This document shows, in pieces, positions 1 through 7,654 of a DNA stretch of 64,000 nt (position 1 is the first letter of the stretch; each line of letters begins with the position of its first letter). This DNA comes from Parachlamydiales bacterium. GTDB lineage: Bacteria; Chlamydiota; Chlamydiia; Chlamydiales; JABDDJ01. The notes under the pieces were generated by a model that saw nothing but the letters and a program-made list of their open reading frames with translations, was not told where the DNA came from and did not search any database. A program made the translations under genes and the position numbers. Location: assembly GCA_041671045.1 (NCBI GenBank), contig JBAZCF010000001.1, forward strand, positions 372,001 to 436,000, read 5' to 3'.

Positions 1-1
1 G

Positions 2-808
2 CTAATTGAGGCCTCGCAGAAGATCCATTCAGTCACAGGAAAAAAAGGGTTTACTTGTGCTTGGCCTGAGGCCTATCTGCTGGAGGCTCCCCTTGCCCAA
101 ACAAACAAATCCCTATTTGATGAAGAAGGAAACTACAACTTACATCAATTCAAAGACCATTTGATACTTTTAAATAAACTCGTCAGAGAAGGGGTCTTCC
201 TTCCCCCCAATACCGGTAATTATAATCATACGAAAGATTTTTTTATTGATGGGGATGTGGCCATGTACATGCAGGGGTCAGGGAACTTCACATTAATATG
301 TAAGGATGCAAAAAATATTAAGATGTCTCTAAATTTTGCACCTTTACCCACCCTTACATTGAATCAAAAAGTGAAATATGCTTTTCCTTTAGGAGGAGGG
401 GCAATCTGGGCGTTAAATACCAAAGATAAAAGCAAGGAAGACTTGCATGAGTATATGGTTGAAAATGTGCGTTGCTTCCTAAATTATCTTGCCAGTCAAG
501 CTGTGCAGCGCCATTGGCATGTGAGTACCGGCTATGTTCCTGTAAGCAATTCAGTCAAATTATCCTGCGCTGAAATAAGTAAAGAAAACCCTATAATCCA
601 AGCTGTTCTAAGCCAAACTCTAGATGCTGATTTATGTGAAAATTCATACGGAATCAAAAAAGAGAACTACGCTAAAGTCCGTCAGGAAATCTATCCTCTT
701 ATTCGCGCATTAATCACTCTTGAAGGCTCGGAGGATGAGGTTGGTAAAATAATAGGGGAAAGGTTAAAGGAGTTTGATGAGATGCATAAAACCTTAATTT
801 CTCCATAA
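2..808 (+). CDS. ABC transporter solute-binding protein, family 1 (UgpB-like), 3' part
   Basis: The reading frame is open from the first bases of the window, so the 5' part, including any signal peptide, lies outside. About 268 codons remain. The visible part has features of family 1 periplasmic solute-binding proteins of the UgpB/maltose-binding type: an early aromatic Trp-Pro-Glu-containing stretch, a central 'GDVAMYMQGSG'-like segment where this family has G-(K/A)-A-A-M-x-x-x-G, then 'FPLGGGAIWAL' and a late 'GYVPVSNSV' matching the usual G-x-x-P-(V/T) motif. It would bind a sugar or glycerophosphodiester for an ABC importer; the permeases are not in view. The substrate cannot be judged. 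Family call is moderately sure. Confidence 0.62.
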   Translation, partial: LIEASQKIHSVTGKKGFTCAWPEAYLLEAPLAQTNKSLFDEEGNYNLHQFKDHLILLNKLVREGVFLPPNTGNYNHTKDFFIDGDVAMYMQGSGNFTLICKDAKNIKMSLNFAPLPTLTLNQKVKYAFPLGGGAIWALNTKDKSKEDLHEYMVENVRCFLNYLASQAVQRHWHVSTGYVPVSNSVKLSCAEISKENPIIQAVLSQTLDADLCENSYGIKKENYAKVRQEIYPLIRALITLEGSEDEVGKIIGERLKEFDEMHKTLISP

Positions 809-899
809 GCGCCATAATAACATAGTCTTAAATATAGCTAGGATTCGTTGTAAGTTATCCTCTTTAAAAATAAAGCCATATCATTTTATAAAGGATGCT

Positions 900-1766
900 A
901 TGGATTCTTCAAAAGGCTGGCTTACAGCGATACCCTTGGAAAAGTATTCTTCCCTCCATAAACTCTCCTTAATGGGATTATTGGGGTGGAAGTACTCTTG
1001 GCCGCAAAAATATTTTTACGTGCAATTCGTTTTTAATCTCCATACTCCTCTAATAATAGATCCTAAGGCCTATCTCGTTTTTCATACTATTGATGAGGAG
1101 AAAGCATCTTCTTTTGATGAGTGCTGTTATACTATTTCTCGATTTAAACGTTGGAGAATAGATATTTCTTCCTATTCATCATTTGACGACTATATTGCTT
1201 CATTAATACGCTGGCACCGTAATGTCTATGCAAAAGCCAAGCGGAAATTCACTGAATATGGCGTACAGCCTGTTTATATTGAGGAGGATTGGACGACGGA
1301 AGTGCAGCACGTATACGACCTATATTGTAATGTTGCTGTAAAACATGGTAACCGCTTATATGATTTAACATTTTTTGAAGAGATCTCAAACCGGACCGAT
1401 TACAAATTACTCTGCTGCAGATATGATGGAAAAATCATAGCCATGTGTATACTGCAGGTGGAAGAACCTACGCTCCATTCAATATGCTGTGGATTTGATT
1501 ATAACCACTCTTCGAAGTGTTACGCATATTCTTGGTTAAATTATGAGATAATCCGAATGGCTATTGAATCCCATAAGTATCAGGAAATCGATATTGGCCT
1601 TACGGCCGATGAAGCTAAACAAGCCATCGGCTTTAATTCTGTTTCCTCACGTATGGATATCTATTGCAAAGGTCCTATTACTCGTCGAATATTGAAAGTA
1701 ATTTCACATTTGCTTAAAGCTAAAATTTCCTCCGAAGGAAAATTGAATTTAAGTTTACGTTCTTAG
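900..1766 (+). CDS. GNAT-fold acyltransferase, BioF2/FemAB-like
   Basis: A 288-residue protein without signal peptide or membrane helix. The central part resembles the Acetyltransf_6/FemAB-like fold: a helix rich in Arg/Lys ('NVYAKAKRKF', about residue 110), a 'YDLYCNVAVKHGNRLYDLTFFEEI' type segment, then 'CRYDGKIIAMCIL' as the core strand pair and 'YSWLNYEIIRMAIE' as the following helix, ending with 'IGLTADEAKQAIGF'. Such enzymes move an acyl or aminoacyl group onto a peptidoglycan, lipid or peptide acceptor. Neither acceptor nor donor can be read from the sequence. It starts 91 bases after the solute-binding gene, on the same strand. The stop TAG is followed in frame by a further 38 codons (see next entry). 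Confidence 0.5.
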   Translation: MDSSKGWLTAIPLEKYSSLHKLSLMGLLGWKYSWPQKYFYVQFVFNLHTPLIIDPKAYLVFHTIDEEKASSFDECCYTISRFKRWRIDISSYSSFDDYIASLIRWHRNVYAKAKRKFTEYGVQPVYIEEDWTTEVQHVYDLYCNVAVKHGNRLYDLTFFEEISNRTDYKLLCCRYDGKIIAMCILQVEEPTLHSICCGFDYNHSSKCYAYSWLNYEIIRMAIESHKYQEIDIGLTADEAKQAIGFNSVSSRMDIYCKGPITRRILKVISHLLKAKISSEGKLNLSLRS

Positions 1767-1883
1767 GTGAAACATGAGTCATATCCCTATTCAAGAACAG
1801 ATAATAGCGCTGTTGAATTAGTTAGTGCTGAAGTGGATGAATCCCGTAATACAGTTTTAGAAGTCTTACGTAAATTAAAGTAA
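1767..1883 (+). other. Short open stretch in frame behind the acyltransferase stop
   Basis: Directly after the TAG at 1764-1766 the same frame stays open for 38 codons, starting with GTG and ending in TAA. The end reads like an amphipathic helix ('VLEVLRKLK'). It could be a small separate gene starting at the GTG, a tail lost through a nonsense change, or chance. The Shine-Dalgarno support is poor, because the AGG just before the GTG is part of the previous stop region. Nothing in it is recognised. Confidence 0.2.
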
Positions 1884-1939
1884 GGTTTAGGGTCTAATTG
1901 CTTGTATGGCGATAATTTTTTTTTTCGAAGCGAACGTTC

Positions 1940-1991
1940 CCTAGTATTGGAGTGCGGCGACTTGTCCTTACAGTACCATACTAGGACAAGT
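1940..1991. terminator. Two competing stem-loops between convergent genes
   Basis: The region lies between the convergent acyltransferase and kinase-like genes. CCTAGTATTGG (1940-1950) can pair with CCATACTAGG (1976-1985, one bulged T). ACTTGTCCT (1960-1968) pairs perfectly with AGGACAAGT (1983-1991). The second arms overlap, so only one stem, or a pseudoknot, can form at a time. No T-run follows, so a simple intrinsic terminator is not certain. Confidence 0.4.
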
Positions 1992-2026
1992 TTAGTCTGT
2001 CATGGCACAAGGCAAAAGGTCTTGTA

Positions 2027-3397
2027 CTACACTCTGATATAGCTGCTTTGCGATTGCTTGATGTGATTTTTCCAACGTGAAAAGGATGTCAGTAGAGATT
2101 CGGGGTTATCCATAAAAAATTTCATGGTTTTTGCGATTCCGGGATTATCATGAGAATTTATTATGCTGTCGATATTAGACATATCTTGTTCATCCAAATC
2201 AATATCAGGACAGTTTTGTACCTGGAAAAGAAGTTCCTCAGAAGTAAAACGATTCAAACAAGTGTAACTAAAGAAATCTATGATTTCATTAAAAGATAAA
2301 TTCATTAGTTCTATTAGTGTGTGAAGGAAACCTATGATGCTATAAATAGAGGAATCATTGACTGGGGAATTACACATTAAAATATTACGTAAGAATGAGA
2401 GGACAATATTTTTTATAAACTTCTCTGAAGAGCTTTCTGTAGGGATGGATGCACAAGAACTGAGAATCTGAGAGCGAATAGCTTCGTATTCTTCCTTTGT
2501 AGATATATCTGGATTACACAATAGATTTTCAAAATTAGTATTGCAAAGTAGGTTTGCAGCAAGAATGGCAAAATTATAGGGGGCCCAATGCGCGATAAAA
2601 GCTTCTTGCAAACTATCATAGGGGGGCTGAAATGCTCTTAAATACACAAGAGGAGGTAAAAAAGCAGTCTCGGATGAAGGAAGATCTGAAAATAGATTTA
2701 TTTCATCTAACCTTCCGATCATACATTTATGACGTGATTCTGTTTGATATATATAGATACTTCTGAAATTCAAATTAATATGATAATAGCCATTATGATG
2801 TATTTCTTTCATACCAGCTGCAATGTCCATCAAAAAGACGATTTTCTCTAGCATTGAAATTTGGGAATGGTTTGCAGACAGAAAGTAGTCAGCACGTGAA
2901 ACGAACATATCTTGAACAGCGTAAGTATAGTCTTGGTATTCCATAAAGAAGCGGAAAGGCTTCTGAACAAAAAGAGAATCAAATTCAAAAGAAAGCGCAT
3001 TTTGTTTATTCAGGCCCATTTTTCCAACAATGACTATCACTTTTTGCACATTTTTGGAGGTTATCTCAACCGCTTTATGCAATGTACGGCCTCTTTCTTG
3101 AACTGAACCAGATCCAGAGACAAAATAGAAAGTAGGATCTTCGCTATTGCTGAGAATAATACCAGGGAGATATTCTGAAGAATTATAGTTAGGAAGAATA
3201 TCTTTTAGCGGCACATAAATGGGAAATATGATTCCATCTTTAAGCTTTAGTTTTGCGTATTGGATAGTTTGAATAGCTTGGGCAGATGTAATATTAGGTT
3301 CGTAAGCTAGGATTGGTCCTATTTCATCCCATGTGGCGGTAAAGTAAGAGCATGGAATGGAAGAAGTATCGGAATTGGAACGTATTAGAATAGACAT
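2027..3397 (-). CDS. Protein-kinase-like protein, probable pseudokinase
   Basis: A 456-residue protein with no signal peptide. Residues about 190-250 follow the layout of a eukaryotic-type protein kinase C-lobe: an alphaE-like helix ('IVFLMDIAAGMKEIHHNGYYH'), then a catalytic-loop equivalent 'HINLNFRSIYI' (206-216) in place of HRDLKxxNIL, then 'IGRLDE' (227-232) where DFG is expected, and later 'HWAPYNFAILAANLL' resembling the D-x-W-x-x-G helix. The catalytic Asp is Asn208, the following Lys is Asn210 and the metal-binding Asn is Ser213, so ordinary phosphotransfer is unlikely. I infer a pseudokinase, possibly a scaffold or secreted effector. It is transcribed away from the dienelactone-hydrolase-like gene. 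The kinase resemblance is by eye and needs a profile search. Confidence 0.45.
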   Translation of the reverse strand: MSILIRSNSDTSSIPCSYFTATWDEIGPILAYEPNITSAQAIQTIQYAKLKLKDGIIFPIYVPLKDILPNYNSSEYLPGIILSNSEDPTFYFVSGSGSVQERGRTLHKAVEITSKNVQKVIVIVGKMGLNKQNALSFEFDSLFVQKPFRFFMEYQDYTYAVQDMFVSRADYFLSANHSQISMLEKIVFLMDIAAGMKEIHHNGYYHINLNFRSIYIYQTESRHKCMIGRLDEINLFSDLPSSETAFLPPLVYLRAFQPPYDSLQEAFIAHWAPYNFAILAANLLCNTNFENLLCNPDISTKEEYEAIRSQILSSCASIPTESSSEKFIKNIVLSFLRNILMCNSPVNDSSIYSIIGFLHTLIELMNLSFNEIIDFFSYTCLNRFTSEELLFQVQNCPDIDLDEQDMSNIDSIINSHDNPGIAKTMKFFMDNPESLLTSFSRWKNHIKQSQSSYIRV

Positions 3398-3485
3398 AAA
3401 AACTTCCTATTAACTAAAAGTAACTATGTTATTTGAAAGTAATTCTTTAGTCAAATGTTAATTAATTATTAAAAAGAGTATTGTT

Positions 3486-4187
3486 ATGTTGTCAGGTAAT
3501 CTTACTAAATACGATTGTGATAATAAAGAATTTGAAGGCTTTATAGCCTATCCCAAAGAAGAGGGCGATAAAATCATTATTTTAGCACATGCTTGGGCTG
3601 GAAGAGATGATTTTATTTGCGAAGCTGCAAAAAAGATAGCGTCATGGGGATATATTGGCTTTGCATGGGATTTGTATGGAGAGGGAATTGTGGGTAAGTC
3701 CCCGGAAGAAAATACCCGATTGAAAAATGTTCTTTTGAACGATCGAGAGCTCCTTAAAAAGCGGTTAGTAGAATCCTATGCGCAAGCACAAAGATTAAAA
3801 CCCACTGCGAAAATTGGTGTGATGGGCTTTGGTTTTGGAGGATTATGCGCGTTGGATTTAATGAGGTGCGGTGTCAGGTTAAATGCTGTGGTTTCTGTTT
3901 ATGGTCATTTTTCACCACCGGGATGGAAAACCAGCCTTCTACACCCGCCAAAAACACTCATCTTGCATGGGATGAATGATAAAATAGAACCTATAGAAAA
4001 GCTCCGAGAGTTTTCAATAGAAATGAATAAGTTAGAAGTGGAGTGGACAGCGCACCTTTATGGAGGGACGATGCATGCTTTTATGAACCCACAAGTGAAT
4101 TTGCCGGAGCAGGGGCTGTGTTACAACGGAACATCAGCCGATGCAGTGTGGAGGGATGCTAAAATATTCTTCGATCAAAATATGTAG
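3486..4187 (+). CDS. Dienelactone hydrolase family protein with a changed nucleophile site
   Basis: A 233-residue cytoplasmic alpha/beta hydrolase of the dienelactone hydrolase family: 'IILAHAWAGRDDF' near residue 31, 'GFAWDLYGEG' near 58, the nucleophile elbow 'GVMGFGFGG' (111-119), an acid 'GMNDKIEP' and the catalytic-His region 'GGTMHAFMNP'. In the family the elbow is G-x-C-x-G-G with Cys (or Ser) as nucleophile. Here residue 116 is Gly (codon GGT at 3831-3833, one base from the Cys codon TGT), so hydrolysis by the usual mechanism seems lost. The length is normal and the frame intact. It ends one base before the convergent hydrolase gene. It may be inactive, use another mechanism or be recently decayed. 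Confidence 0.8.
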   Translation: MLSGNLTKYDCDNKEFEGFIAYPKEEGDKIIILAHAWAGRDDFICEAAKKIASWGYIGFAWDLYGEGIVGKSPEENTRLKNVLLNDRELLKKRLVESYAQAQRLKPTAKIGVMGFGFGGLCALDLMRCGVRLNAVVSVYGHFSPPGWKTSLLHPPKTLILHGMNDKIEPIEKLREFSIEMNKLEVEWTAHLYGGTMHAFMNPQVNLPEQGLCYNGTSADAVWRDAKIFFDQNM

Positions 4188-4188
4188 A

Positions 4189-5061
4189 TTATTTTTTAGA
4201 GGATGCTAGCTGTTGGTAGGCCTTCCATAGGGAAGTATGAAAACCACAGTGTCCGCCTTCATCGGCAATAATAACCTTATTGATCCCTTTAGCGTTATAA
4301 AAGCGCAGTCTTTGAGCAAAGAGTTCGTCATCTCGATTAGTTAAGCTAGGATCTGGGTTTTGGAAGAAGAGAACAACATTCAAGGGCGCACCTTCAAAAG
4401 AGGCAAGAGAGTCTATGGGGCGCATTTCGTTAGCTTTATAACGTTCTGTTACAAAGTCAAATTCCTTATCAGAGAAACCATTAACCTCGCTTATCTCCTC
4501 TCTTGATTTCAGAGGGGCGTCGAGAAGAATAATACCTCTTTGCAGAGCTGCAAGGATTTTCGTTTTATCACTGCAGTCGATGCCCCACTTTTGGAGTAGA
4601 GTGTCGAATTTTGGGGTGTTGAGTGCTGCAATAATATTGACTACTGCGCCGCCGCCGGAAGAAAAGCCATATAGAGAGACATTTTCAGCACCGGCATCCA
4701 CCACAATAGTTTTTAGAAGCACAAGCGCTGGGAGAATTTCATAGGGGGTGCCGTAGCAGACGGTGGAGTAGTTGAATCCTCTTTCATGAATGTCGTAATC
4801 GGGAAAATTGAAGGAGACGATGTGGTTATTTGAGACATTGCTATCGTGAATGATTTTGCCTAGGGAATAATTGCTGGCGTAGCCGTGGCAGCAGACTAGA
4901 ATATTTTCATGGGAGGTCTTACCTTTAAAAGCCTTAATATTAATAGGATAGCTTAGATAAGGGGAGTGGGTGTTCAGGGTTTGCTGCAGTTTCGAAAATT
5001 CTATGGCATGCGCTGTTGTCAAATAAAGCAAAAATAGCGCGATAGTGAATAGATTTTTCAT
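4189..5061 (-). CDS. Secreted alpha/beta hydrolase
   Basis: A 290-residue protein with a clear N-terminal signal peptide (about 19 residues, 'LFTIALFLLYLTTAHA'), so probably periplasmic or exported. The mature part is an alpha/beta hydrolase: oxyanion-region 'CCHGYASN', nucleophile elbow 'GFSSGGG' (middle of the protein), a likely acid in 'FFQNPDPSLTNRDDE' and a terminal His in 'EGGHCGFH'. A putative triad is therefore complete, unlike in the neighbouring dienelactone-hydrolase-like gene. The substrate is unknown. The gene points against the plus-strand hydrolase with only one base between the two stops, so neither has room for its own intergenic terminator. Confidence 0.7.
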   Translation of the reverse strand: MKNLFTIALFLLYLTTAHAIEFSKLQQTLNTHSPYLSYPINIKAFKGKTSHENILVCCHGYASNYSLGKIIHDSNVSNNHIVSFNFPDYDIHERGFNYSTVCYGTPYEILPALVLLKTIVVDAGAENVSLYGFSSGGGAVVNIIAALNTPKFDTLLQKWGIDCSDKTKILAALQRGIILLDAPLKSREEISEVNGFSDKEFDFVTERYKANEMRPIDSLASFEGAPLNVVLFFQNPDPSLTNRDDELFAQRLRFYNAKGINKVIIADEGGHCGFHTSLWKAYQQLASSKK

Positions 5062-5218
5062 GCTTTAGCCTAGGTAAATAAGGAAAATTTTAGAGGAGAT
5101 GAAGAAAAATAACAATTTTTTCTTGAGGGAATTTGTAATAATTCGGCTTATCCGATAAAATGAGGAGTGGAGCTTGTATAACATATTATTAATGCCGTCA
5201 GGCGTTAAAGGAGAAAAT

Positions 5219-5359
5219 ATGTCTAAGGAAAAGCACCATCGGAAAGAAGAAAAAAAACCTTCTTTATCCATCAAAGAAAAGAGAGCAAAAAAGAAAGAGA
5301 AAAAACAACATAAATCAACAGACTATCATTTACCAATGGATAGATCTTTAGATGAATAG
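5219..5359 (+). CDS. Small, highly basic Lys-rich protein
   Basis: The start is chosen at the ATG at 5219 because an excellent ribosome binding site (AAAGGAG, 5208-5214) lies just ahead; an upstream in-frame ATG lacks one. The 46-residue product is almost all Lys, Glu, Arg, His and Ser ('EKRAKKKEKKQHK') with a short non-basic C-terminus ending 'MDRSLDE'. It has no membrane segment. Such peptides may bind nucleic acid or ribosomes, but this is inference; the family is not recognised. It is followed by a strong hairpin at 5370-5402. Confidence 0.55.
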   Translation: MSKEKHHRKEEKKPSLSIKEKRAKKKEKKQHKSTDYHLPMDRSLDE

Positions 5360-5369
5360 TTAAGCTCTT

Positions 5370-5402
5370 GCAGGACAAGAAAGCTTAGCTTCCTTGTCCT
5401 GC
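5370..5402. terminator. Long hairpin between convergent genes
   Basis: GCAGGACAAG (5370-5379) pairs with CTTGTCCTGC (5393-5402); inside it AAGCT pairs with AGCTT, separated from the outer stem by a single A-C mismatch. This makes a 15-pair stem with a one-base nominal loop (about three bases in practice). It lies between the small basic gene (plus) and thrC (minus), so it can serve both as terminator. There is no T-tract. Confidence 0.6.
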
Positions 5403-5407
5403 GTACG

Positions 5408-6715
5408 TCATTCACAGCCTTCCAATAAACTTTTTAGTTCGCTGTAGTCAGTTCCAATCAGAGTTGCATATTTTGTCTTTAGCAGAGTTTCCTGGAGGTT
5501 TGGGGGGATGTCTATCTTTTGATGGATGCATTTCTCCACATCCGCAGCGAATTTGGCCGGGTGGGCTGTCTCTAAAAATATTCCATTTATGTTTTCAGCT
5601 TTGGATTTTAAATAAGATTGAAGTCCTAAGTACGCTACAGCTCCGTGGGGATCTAAGATATAGTGATTATGTGTGAATACTTGGTGGATGGCATTCTCAG
5701 TTTCTATGTCAGTATAGCTTACCCCAAAAAGGGCATGGCGTATCTTAGTCCAATCGTTTCCATAGAGGTCTAATAAACGTGCGAAATTGCTGGGATTGCC
5801 TACATCCATTGCATTGGAAATGGTATGCTTAGAGGGTTTAGGGGTGAAAATTCCACTTTTCAGATAGGAGGGAACGCTATCGTTGATATTCGTGGCGGCG
5901 ATGAAATGGTGGATAGGCAGTCCCATGCGTTGCGCAATAATGCCTGCGGCTAGGTTGCCGAAGTTTCCGGATGGAACTGAAAATACAGTAGGCAGGTAAG
6001 GGTCTTCTAGCTGAGCAAACCCTCGGAAATAGTAAAAGCTTTGAGGGATGAGACGCGCGATGTTAATGGAGTTTGCTGAGGTCAGAGAACGTTTAGAGCG
6101 GAGATCCTGGTCTGAAAAGGCAGTTTTGACTAGGCGTTGGCAGTCGTCAAAAGTTCCTTGGACCTCTAGGGCTGTGATGTTTTTTCCCATTGTTGTAAGC
6201 TGAAGCTCTTGCGTCCAGCTCACTTTTCCTTGAGGATAGAGGATCCATACTTTTATGGAAGGGACATCCAAAAAAGCTTGCGCGATAGCACTGCCCGTAT
6301 CGCCGGAGGTTGCAACAAGGATATGGAGGGGATTATCCTTCTTTTGCATGAAATAACCCATCAGCTGGGCCATGAATTGAGCTCCAAAATCTTTGAACGA
6401 AAGGGTGGGGCCATGAAAAAGCTCTAGGGAATGAATTCCCGGAGATATTTTCTTTAGGGGGGCATCAAAATGTGAAGATTTTTTGATGATCTCTAAAAGC
6501 GTGTTTTCAGTCAGTGATTCGCCTAAAAGTGTTTTTGCAATTTCATAGGATAGTTCATGAAAAGAAAGTGCGGGGAGTTGTTTTATGAAACTGTCAGGAA
6601 GGCGTGGAATTCGCTCCGGCATGTATAGACCGCCGTCGGGAGCTAAGCCATTCATTACAGCTTCTTCAAGCGTAGCGGGCGGACATTGTCCTTGTGTGCT
6701 ATAAAAATGTAACAT
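5408..6715 (-). CDS. thrC: Threonine synthase
   Basis: A 435-residue PLP enzyme that turns O-phosphohomoserine into threonine, the last step of the pathway. The N-terminus has the typical 'MLHFYSTQGQ'-like start and 'GLAPDGGLYMPE'. The PLP-binding Lys lies in 'HGPTLSFKDFGAQF' (about residue 110). 'ATSGDTGSA' is the substrate/phosphate loop, and 'SVPSGNFGNLAAG' and 'HPAKFAADVE' are further family motifs. It is the last gene of the operon thrA-asd-thrB-thrC and starts six bases after thrB ends. It is followed by the hairpin at 5370-5402. No defect is visible. Confidence 0.95.
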   Translation of the reverse strand: MLHFYSTQGQCPPATLEEAVMNGLAPDGGLYMPERIPRLPDSFIKQLPALSFHELSYEIAKTLLGESLTENTLLEIIKKSSHFDAPLKKISPGIHSLELFHGPTLSFKDFGAQFMAQLMGYFMQKKDNPLHILVATSGDTGSAIAQAFLDVPSIKVWILYPQGKVSWTQELQLTTMGKNITALEVQGTFDDCQRLVKTAFSDQDLRSKRSLTSANSINIARLIPQSFYYFRGFAQLEDPYLPTVFSVPSGNFGNLAAGIIAQRMGLPIHHFIAATNINDSVPSYLKSGIFTPKPSKHTISNAMDVGNPSNFARLLDLYGNDWTKIRHALFGVSYTDIETENAIHQVFTHNHYILDPHGAVAYLGLQSYLKSKAENINGIFLETAHPAKFAADVEKCIHQKIDIPPNLQETLLKTKYATLIGTDYSELKSLLEGCE

Positions 6716-6721
6716 ATTGCC

Positions 6722-7654
6722 TCATAGAATCTTTGGGCCTTGCATATTGATAGAAGAAAGGAATAGTTCGTTTTCAATACCCTCTGCGTGGCAAGCCTTT
6801 TGCATGGCGTTCCCGATAACTTCTAAATCCCTTTTGTCAGATGCTAAAGCAAAAATAGAAGGGCCTGAACCGGAGATGCTGCATCCTAAAGCGCCGGCAG
6901 AAAGAGCGGCGGATTTGATGGTATGAAAACCGGGAATGAGTGAGGCCCGGACTGGTTCGACGACAACATCTTGCAGGCTCCGGCTGATGAGGCGGGGGTC
7001 GCCGAGGATCAGTCCGGTGATAAGTCCGGCAGCATTGCCCGATTGTTCGACAAGTTGAGCTAAAGAAACTTCTTTTTTTAAAATTCCTCTGGCAGTTTCA
7101 GTATGTATTTCAATTTTAGGGTGGAGAACACAGCAAAAGAGGGGAGTATTAATGGGGATCTGTATTAAGTCGAGGGGGTTATAGCTGCGTATGAGGACAA
7201 AGCCCCCTAAAAGGGAAGGGGCTACGTTGTCTGCGTGGGCTGCGCCACAGGCTGCTTTTTCAGCCTCCATTGCAAAGGGGACCAATTCATGCAGTTTTAA
7301 GGGTGATCCTAAAAGAGTATTTGCAGCAAAAAGGCTTGCTGCAGCGCTGGCTGCACTGGAGCCTAGGCCACTGCCTAAAGGCATTTTTTTTTGGAGTGCC
7401 AAGTCTATACCTTGGGATGACTGCAGAGAGGCTAAGAGCTTGATCACACCTACACCTGCGGTATTTTTTTGAGGGTCATGAGAGAGGGTGGAACCGTCTC
7501 CCGAGATCGATGAAATGGTCACACCAGGTTTTGAAGTCAATGTGGCTGTGACAATATCACCGGGAAAATCCAGAGCAAATCCGAAGATGTCAAACCCGCA
7601 GGCTACATTGGCTACCGTGGCTGGAGCAAAGACCTTGATCTTATTTACCATCAA
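6722..7654 (-). CDS. thrB: Homoserine kinase
   Basis: A 310-residue GHMP-family kinase that phosphorylates homoserine at the expense of ATP. Visible motifs: N-terminal 'FAPATVANVACGFDIFGFAL' (GHMP motif 1), the ATP-binding loop 'PLGSGLGSSAASAA' (about residues 95-108), and the C-terminal 'GALGCSISGSGPSIFAL' (motif 3). The start overlaps the end of asd by 14 bases, which suggests translational coupling. The length is normal for the family. Confidence 0.95.
   Translation of the reverse strand: MMVNKIKVFAPATVANVACGFDIFGFALDFPGDIVTATLTSKPGVTISSISGDGSTLSHDPQKNTAGVGVIKLLASLQSSQGIDLALQKKMPLGSGLGSSAASAAASLFAANTLLGSPLKLHELVPFAMEAEKAACGAAHADNVAPSLLGGFVLIRSYNPLDLIQIPINTPLFCCVLHPKIEIHTETARGILKKEVSLAQLVEQSGNAAGLITGLILGDPRLISRSLQDVVVEPVRASLIPGFHTIKSAALSAGALGCSISGSGPSIFALASDKRDLEVIGNAMQKACHAEGIENELFLSSINMQGPKIL

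Noticed and set aside
7191..7472. Plus-strand open frames across the threonine and aro operons
   Set aside because: They lie opposite strongly conserved enzyme genes, are rich in Pro, Ala and Arg, and show no motif or ribosome site. They are frame shadows.
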